A stretch of 19,203 nucleotides of DNA, taken from the NCBI GenBank assembly GCA_002451015.1, contig DKBB01000253.1, positions 1 to 19,203 on the forward strand, read 5' to 3'. The translations under genes were made by a program, and so were the position numbers. Below the pieces are notes generated by a model. The model worked only from the letters and a program-made list of their open reading frames with translations, did no database searches and was not told where the DNA came from. The stretch comes from Acidobacteria bacterium UBA6911. GTDB lineage: Bacteria > Acidobacteriota > UBA6911. Position 1 is the stretch's first letter, and each line of letters starts with the position of its first letter. Below, in pieces: positions 14,542 to 19,203 of this stretch.

Positions 14542-15351
14542 ATGAGAGGTTTGCAAAAGCTTCGAAATGCGTGGCGCTCCTTGTTGGAGAGTGCCCGGGA
14601 GATGCTCGGGTTCCGGTCCATTCAAGCATCCTCTGATGTTCGACAGAACATCTTCAGTCGGGTGGAATCAGCTATTGCTGTTGAAAAAAATCGAAAGATA
14701 TTTCCTTTCAGAAAGATTGAAATCCGCCTGCAGCCGTCTACTAAATCCATGGCCCGGGAATTTCAATCCGCCTTCATGGGAAATTCATTATTGAAATCCG
14801 ATATTTGCCGAATGTTGAAGGATGCCGATATCCAGTTTCCTCCCGAACTGGAAATTTCCGTTGGACTTGATGAGGCAATCGCGTCCCCAAAAAAGGAATT
14901 AGCATCCTCCCCCCTGTATGCCATGGAGTTCGGGGATTCTGTGAATACGGCTAAGTATGATATTCCCGAAATCGTCCTGGAAATTATCAAGGGATCGGCC
15001 GAGCAATCCGTTTACCGGATAAAGAAAGATCGTCTTCTGGTGGGATGCCTGTCGAGAGTACTGGATCGTGAGGGAAGACTGGTAAGGATTAACAATGTGG
15101 TCTTCCCGGATACCGGGAATGAGATCAATACCACCGTCGGCGATATGCATGCAAGGATCTGGTTTGATTTCAAGCGACAGGAGTTTCGTGTCATGGACGA
15201 GTCCAGCCTTTACGGAACACGCATCGTTCGCGATGGGCATATGATCGAAGTTCCCGCGGAGAGTCCGCGCGGAGTCGGATTGCGCTCGGGGGACGAGGTC
15301 TATTTCGGTCAGGCTTGCCTGCGCTTCAAAATGATAAGAAATGCGGATTGA
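14542..15351 (+). CDS. FhaA-like protein with C-terminal FHA-like domain
   Basis: A 269-residue cytoplasmic protein with no signal or membrane segment. Residues about 1-115 resemble the DUF3662 domain that precedes FHA domains in FhaA-type proteins (KIFPFRKIEIRLQP, then PPELEISVGLDE). Residues about 145-266 follow the FHA pattern: RLLVGCL, GDMHARIWF, ESSLYGTRIVRDG, LRSGDEVYFGQACLRF. Canonical phosphothreonine-binding positions are altered: the Gly-Arg is G168-C169, the Ser of S-x-x-H is Gly200 (with His203 kept), and the Asn of N-G-T is Tyr224. Canonical phosphopeptide recognition is therefore doubtful. Shine-Dalgarno GGAG lies 7 nt before ATG. The rhodanese gene follows 63 nt downstream and may be co-transcribed. 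Confidence 0.75.
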   Translation: MRGLQKLRNAWRSLLESAREMLGFRSIQASSDVRQNIFSRVESAIAVEKNRKIFPFRKIEIRLQPSTKSMAREFQSAFMGNSLLKSDICRMLKDADIQFPPELEISVGLDEAIASPKKELASSPLYAMEFGDSVNTAKYDIPEIVLEIIKGSAEQSVYRIKKDRLLVGCLSRVLDREGRLVRINNVVFPDTGNEINTTVGDMHARIWFDFKRQEFRVMDESSLYGTRIVRDGHMIEVPAESPRGVGLRSGDEVYFGQACLRFKMIRNAD

Positions 15352-15414
15352 GGATCCGGCGTACCGATCAAACCTGGCATAGGATTCGGCCGATAGAAAT
15401 TGAGGAGCCTGGAA

Positions 15415-16731
15415 ATGGTGCAATTCGCTTCGACTGCCGATATTGTTGATGCTCTCGGCAACTCCGGTACCGTTATCGTGGATGTCCGGCCGATGGCGGC
15501 TTACAACGGATGGCCATTAAGGCGGGAATACAGGGGCGGACATATTGCCGGCGCTGTGCCTTTTCCTGTTTCCTGGTTTTTCGCTTCGGACCGGGGCGAA
15601 CGGATCCGGCTACTGGAAAGCAAAGGAATCACACAGGAAAAGAATCTGATCCTCTACGGTTATGAATTAGACGACGCCCGGACAACGGCTTCCAGCCTGG
15701 CCGAACTCGGATACGCGTCTGTACGGATATTCGAGGCAGGGCTGCAGGCTTGGGCAGCCGATTCGGACAATCCTATGGACTGCCTGCCGCGCTATCGCCA
15801 GCTTGTCTACCCCGAATGGCTCGCGGGTATATTGCGGGGCGAAGATTGTTACAGTCATAAGGGGGGGGATTTCGTCTTAGCACATACAAGCTTTGATAAT
15901 CGTGACGATTATAATTCCGGGCATATCGCCGGTGCGATTGCACTGGACACTCTGTTCCTGGAAGAGCCCGAGCATTGGAACCGGCGCAATCCGGATGAGC
16001 TGGAAAGAGCCCTGCTGTCCAATGGAATCACCCGGGATACGACCGTTGTACTCTACGGTAGAGTGGGAAATCCCAGCATGAAAGATCTCCATCCGGGGCG
16101 TAATGCGGGGCAGATTGCCGCAATGCGTGCGGCACTGCTTCTGATGTATGCGGGTGTCCGGGATGTTCGGGTGCTGGATGGAGGGCTCGATGCATGGATT
16201 TCGGCCGGGTACGAAATCACGAATGAAACGACGGTCCCGGAGCCGGAGGAGAAATTCGGTTGCCGGATTCCGGCCCACCCGGAATATATCATCGACATCG
16301 AAGAAGCCAAGCAATATCTTGCGGATCCTATGTCTGAACTGGTTTGCATGCGGAGCTGGGCGGAGTTTGTCGGTGAAAAGAGCGGATATCACTATATCGG
16401 CCCAAGGGGGCGTATTCCGGGAGCGGTATTCGGAAACTGCGGCAGCGATGCCTATCACATGCAAAACTACCGCAACCTGGACGATACGATGCTCTGCTAC
16501 GGGGAAATCGCATCCAACTGGCGGGAAGTGGGAATTCTCCCGGAAAAGCGGATTGCTTTTTACTGCGGAACCGGATGGCGTGCCAGCGAGGCATTTTTCT
16601 ATGCCTACCTTATGGGGTGGGACAGGATAGCGATCTATGACGGCGGATGGTATGAATGGAGCATTGACGAAGGCAATCCCGTCGAGACCGGTATCCCTGA
16701 AGGGATCTTTATCAGGACCCGCCGTTACTGA
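15415..16731 (+). CDS. eanB: three-domain rhodanese, probable anaerobic ergothioneine sulfurtransferase EanB
   Basis: A 438-residue protein of three rhodanese domains (about 7-120, 150-270 and 295-425). Only the third has a catalytic cysteine loop, C384-GTGWRAS; the others read YGYELDD and YGRVGNP there and are presumably structural. EanB uses polysulfide to convert hercynine to ergothioneine in one step without oxygen. Cys311, Cys342, Cys384 and Tyr325 have the same mutual spacing as the Cys339, Cys370, catalytic Cys412 and Tyr353 that I recall for Chlorobium limicola EanB (constant offset of 28). The convergent neighbour is an EgtD/EanA methyltransferase. Start ATG 15415 is chosen over TTG 15400 because TGAGGAG (15401-15407) lies 7 nt upstream. 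A general thiosulfate sulfurtransferase remains the alternative. Its 3' end overlaps the methyltransferase gene by 20 bp. Confidence 0.78.
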   Translation: MVQFASTADIVDALGNSGTVIVDVRPMAAYNGWPLRREYRGGHIAGAVPFPVSWFFASDRGERIRLLESKGITQEKNLILYGYELDDARTTASSLAELGYASVRIFEAGLQAWAADSDNPMDCLPRYRQLVYPEWLAGILRGEDCYSHKGGDFVLAHTSFDNRDDYNSGHIAGAIALDTLFLEEPEHWNRRNPDELERALLSNGITRDTTVVLYGRVGNPSMKDLHPGRNAGQIAAMRAALLLMYAGVRDVRVLDGGLDAWISAGYEITNETTVPEPEEKFGCRIPAHPEYIIDIEEAKQYLADPMSELVCMRSWAEFVGEKSGYHYIGPRGRIPGAVFGNCGSDAYHMQNYRNLDDTMLCYGEIASNWREVGILPEKRIAFYCGTGWRASEAFFYAYLMGWDRIAIYDGGWYEWSIDEGNPVETGIPEGIFIRTRRY

Positions 16732-17719
16732 CTTCGAAGAGATTGAGGCTGAATTGCTTCCGTGAATCGAACCATTGTTTTATCAGGAGCAATCCTTTGT
16801 GATCTCCAAGAAGGGAAATTTCTTCTGGATTGTATTTATAGGAATTTTCCGTGTGAATCTGTTCTCCTTTCGCTAATGCAACGGTCATGTTCAGCGCGTC
16901 GATCCGTATCTTCTGTTCGCAATTGCTTACCAGATACATTTCGATTCTTCCTTCTTCAGGATTAAAAATTGCACGATGCTCGAACCGTTCAAGAAGGAAG
17001 TGTCCTCCCAGTTCCCGGTTGATGCGTGCCAGAAGGTTTAAGTTGAAAGCCGCCGTTGCTCCGGAACGATCATTGTAGGCGGCTTCTAAAACCGCTGAAT
17101 CCTTGATCAGATCGACTCCGATAAGAAAATAGTCTCCGATTGATAGTTTGCTCTGCAGCCGGGCAATAAAAGACTTCGCCGACTCCGGTTCATAGTTGCC
17201 GATACTCGAACCCAGCCACAGGAGCAGGATCTTGCCGCCGATGGGTTCCAGCATTTCCAGCCCGTCTTCATAGCGGGCGGCGATAGGGCGAACGTTTAAA
17301 GGCGGACACGCTTCTTTCAAAACGACAGCGCTTTCTTCAAGAATGCCGTGGGAGATATCTATGGGATAATAGGTCGCCCGTATATCCGAGTCGATGAACG
17401 TTTCCAGCAGGATGCGGGTTTTTTCGGAATTGCCGCTTCCGAGCTCCACTATTCTTGATGATCGATTGCAGATTGCGGCAATGTCGCGGGAATGGGTTTT
17501 CAGGATTTCCGCTTCCGCCCGTGTACAGTAGTATTCCGGCTGTCTGCAGATCCGCTCAAAAAGGCTGGAACCAATTTTGTCGTAAAAGTAGAGGCATGGC
17601 AGTGCCTTTGGGGATTTTCCCAGGCCGGTTCTTACATCCTGAGCGAACCTGTTATCAAAATGTCCCGGGTTGCTGCTGTCTGCCGGCCGGTTGACGGTTT
17701 TCCGTTCGTTTGATTTCAT
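16712..17719 (-). CDS. eanA: L-histidine N-alpha-methyltransferase (EgtD/EanA)
   Basis: A 335-residue SAM-dependent enzyme that trimethylates histidine to hercynine, the first step to ergothioneine. Family motifs run in order: YFYDKIGSSLFERI then PEYYCTRAEAEIL (about 44-73), the SAM site VELGSGNSEKTRILL (91-105), LLWLGSSIGNYEPE (166-179), YNDRSGATAAFNLNLLARIN (215-234) and E291-x-S293-x-KY, which corresponds, as I recall, to the Glu-x-Ser pair binding histidine in mycobacterial EgtD. Length is normal and the gene looks intact. It overlaps the EanB-like gene tail to tail by 20 bp. The Opu-type transporter gene ends 193 nt upstream on the same strand. No egtB or egtE is visible, consistent with the oxygen-independent route. 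Shine-Dalgarno AAGG lies 8 nt before ATG. Confidence 0.88.
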   Translation of the reverse strand: MKSNERKTVNRPADSSNPGHFDNRFAQDVRTGLGKSPKALPCLYFYDKIGSSLFERICRQPEYYCTRAEAEILKTHSRDIAAICNRSSRIVELGSGNSEKTRILLETFIDSDIRATYYPIDISHGILEESAVVLKEACPPLNVRPIAARYEDGLEMLEPIGGKILLLWLGSSIGNYEPESAKSFIARLQSKLSIGDYFLIGVDLIKDSAVLEAAYNDRSGATAAFNLNLLARINRELGGHFLLERFEHRAIFNPEEGRIEMYLVSNCEQKIRIDALNMTVALAKGEQIHTENSYKYNPEEISLLGDHKGLLLIKQWFDSRKQFSLNLFEVSNGGS

Positions 17720-17912
17720 GTATCGGACCTTTTGTTCCGTGGATTTCCAAGCTTCCGGTTGCAGTCTTTCGAAAGAGATTTCCTCATTGTGAATCCATAT
17801 CTTTTAGTTCCACGATACCAACCTCCCAATAAGTTATTTGGACAGCGGGAAACCCTGAACGGGGAATTCAGATTTCATATGCCTCCCCAATCGGAGTCTT
17901 TCGTTCCGTGAC

Positions 17913-19203
17913 TTACGATTGCGATCCATGACTTCCAAAACGTAATCCTTTCGGAATGACCCGATGTTCGGCCAGATCGAAAATTCCCTGCACCAGCAGG
18001 GCTAAAAGGGCTGCCGGGATAGCGCCTTCAAGAATGAGTCGTGTGTCATTGAGGCGGATGCCGGTCAGGATGGGTTGCCCGAAACCTCCTGCCCCGATTA
18101 AAGCTCCCAGAGTTGCCGTTCCCACATTAATTACGGCGGATGTCTTGATCCCGGCCAGGATCGACCGGCTTGCCAGCGGCAGTTCAATGCGAAAGAGACG
18201 GGTGGCTGCCGGGAGTCCCAGCGCAATAGCGGATTCCCTGATCGGCAAAGGGATGTCGTGAAGCCCTGAATGGGTATTGCGTACAATAGGCAGCAGGCTG
18301 TAGAGGAAGAGGGCGATAATAGCCGGTGGGCCGCCGATACCGAAGAACGGAATCATAAATACCAGTAGAGCCAGTGAAGGGATCGTCTGAATGACTCCTG
18401 TCGATCCGAGTATCAGGCGGCCGGTTCTTTTGTGTTTTGCGGCAATGATGCCAAGGGGAACTGCAAATAAAATCGCTGCAGTCAGAGAAATGCATACTAA
18501 GACAAGATGGTCCCGCGTTGTACGATACATTCTGGCCCTGAATCCTGCGTCTTCGGAGGTTACGGTTATACCCAGATCTTCGGCAAGAAAATCGGCCGCT
18601 ATTATTGTTTCAGAAACATGATCGATCTTCGCGCGGGAATTCATGGCAATCATTGCGGATGCCGAAATTTTTCCTCCCATTGATTCCAGCTGTTCTATAA
18701 ATTCCGGAACTTCTTCCTTTAGATTAAGTCTGTAGAGAAAAACCGCATCGTATATAGGAAAGTATCCGGCATCGTCCTGAAGGGTTGTGAGGTTGTATAA
18801 TGCGATTTCGGCATCCGTGGAATACATATCCACAACATGTATCGAACCGTACTCCATGCCCCGGTACGCCAGATCGTGGTCTATGCCGCGAACGTTTTCA
18901 TGCGGTAGACTGTAACGATGTTTCAGACCCGGCCATCCGTCCCTCCGGTCGATAAATTCATTGGTAAAACCGATCACCAGATCCGGATGCCGCCGCAGAT
19001 CGGTGATGGTTCGAATCTTCAGTTTTTCAGCCAGTACCCTACTCATTCCTATCGCGTAGGTATTGTTGAACCCGAGTGCCGGTGTTCGACCGATTCCGAA
19101 CCGGGATAGAACCTCGTCCAGCGGAACATCGTGCGACAGGTTGAGCTCGTGAAGAATTTCTTCAACGATGGTTCCGGTATATTCCGGGTAAACGTCGATA
19201 TCT
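17913..19203 (-). CDS. Opu/EgtU-type ABC transporter: substrate-binding domain fused to permease (partial)
   Basis: The frame stays open to the right window edge, so the N-terminus is missing; 429 residues are visible. The first ~225 are a quaternary-amine binding protein (VYPEYTGTI, GFNNTYAIG, HVVDMYSTDAEI, LQDDAGYFPIYD). The rest is an OpuCB-like permease with about five membrane spans and the ATPase-contact loop RESAIALGLPAATRLFRIEL followed by LPLASRSILAGIK. Such systems import betaine, choline or carnitine, and the related EgtUV imports ergothioneine. Here the binding domain precedes the permease, the opposite of the permease-then-binding order I recall for EgtU, BilEB and OpuFB fusions. 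The ATPase gene is not in the window and may lie to the right. The neighbour eanA favours an ergothioneine/hercynine or betaine substrate (inference). Confidence 0.85.
   Translation of the reverse strand, partial: DIDVYPEYTGTIVEEILHELNLSHDVPLDEVLSRFGIGRTPALGFNNTYAIGMSRVLAEKLKIRTITDLRRHPDLVIGFTNEFIDRRDGWPGLKHRYSLPHENVRGIDHDLAYRGMEYGSIHVVDMYSTDAEIALYNLTTLQDDAGYFPIYDAVFLYRLNLKEEVPEFIEQLESMGGKISASAMIAMNSRAKIDHVSETIIAADFLAEDLGITVTSEDAGFRARMYRTTRDHLVLVCISLTAAILFAVPLGIIAAKHKRTGRLILGSTGVIQTIPSLALLVFMIPFFGIGGPPAIIALFLYSLLPIVRNTHSGLHDIPLPIRESAIALGLPAATRLFRIELPLASRSILAGIKTSAVINVGTATLGALIGAGGFGQPILTGIRLNDTRLILEGAIPAALLALLVQGIFDLAEHRVIPKGLRFGSHGSQS

Overview
The window reads as chromosome from an anaerobic Gram-negative bacterium, most likely of the Desulfobacterota (old Deltaproteobacteria) type. 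This is inferred from the gene set: an LL-diaminopimelate aminotransferase, a TRAP transporter of the TatT-associated kind, a TatD-linked radical SAM protein, a UbiX/LpdD pair and an oxygen-independent ergothioneine gene pair. Most coding sequence is moderately GC-rich; the first ~300 bases and the promoter near 5.2 kb are clearly AT-rich. No rRNA, tRNA, CRISPR array or intact insertion sequence was seen.

Layout. (1) 1-433: left edge, with a possible truncated plus-strand gene end and a strong hairpin that looks like a minus-strand terminator. (2) 434-5132, all minus: lrp-type regulator, dapL, lysA and a CPBP membrane protease, read as one lysine/diaminopimelate unit. Upstream of the regulator is a near-consensus promoter (TTGACA-N17-TAATAT) framed by three 11-bp operator-like sites about three helical turns apart. 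(3) 5776-6712, minus: a UbiX flavin prenyltransferase overlapping an LpdD-like protein, with a divergent short radical SAM gene (6947-7573). (4) 7610-13277, minus: tatT, dctP, fused dctQM and an acyl-CoA ligase, i.e. a TatT-type TRAP importer followed by a CoA-activating enzyme. An ~80-bp inverted-repeat element sits between transporter and ligase. (5) 13434-15351, plus: a PPC-domain protein, the ribosome-rescue hydrolase ArfB and an FHA-like protein with degenerate phosphopeptide-binding positions. (6) 15415-19203: a three-domain rhodanese (plus) convergent with an EgtD-family histidine methyltransferase (minus), followed by a partial betaine-type ABC transporter protein.

How the genes work together. 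The most interesting part is the right end. The rhodanese plus EgtD homologue matches EanB/EanA, the anaerobic ergothioneine route in which a polysulfide-loaded rhodanese sulfurates hercynine directly. Cysteine and tyrosine spacing in the rhodanese fits what I recall for Chlorobium EanB. The neighbouring transporter belongs to the Opu family, which includes the ergothioneine importer EgtUV, so the region may combine synthesis and uptake of ergothioneine or another betaine. The TRAP/ligase cluster suggests uptake of an amphipathic or hydrophobic acid followed by CoA activation; its binding protein lacks the usual TRAP carboxylate-binding arginine. The UbiX/LpdD pair implies a prenyl-FMN-dependent UbiD-type decarboxylase encoded elsewhere.
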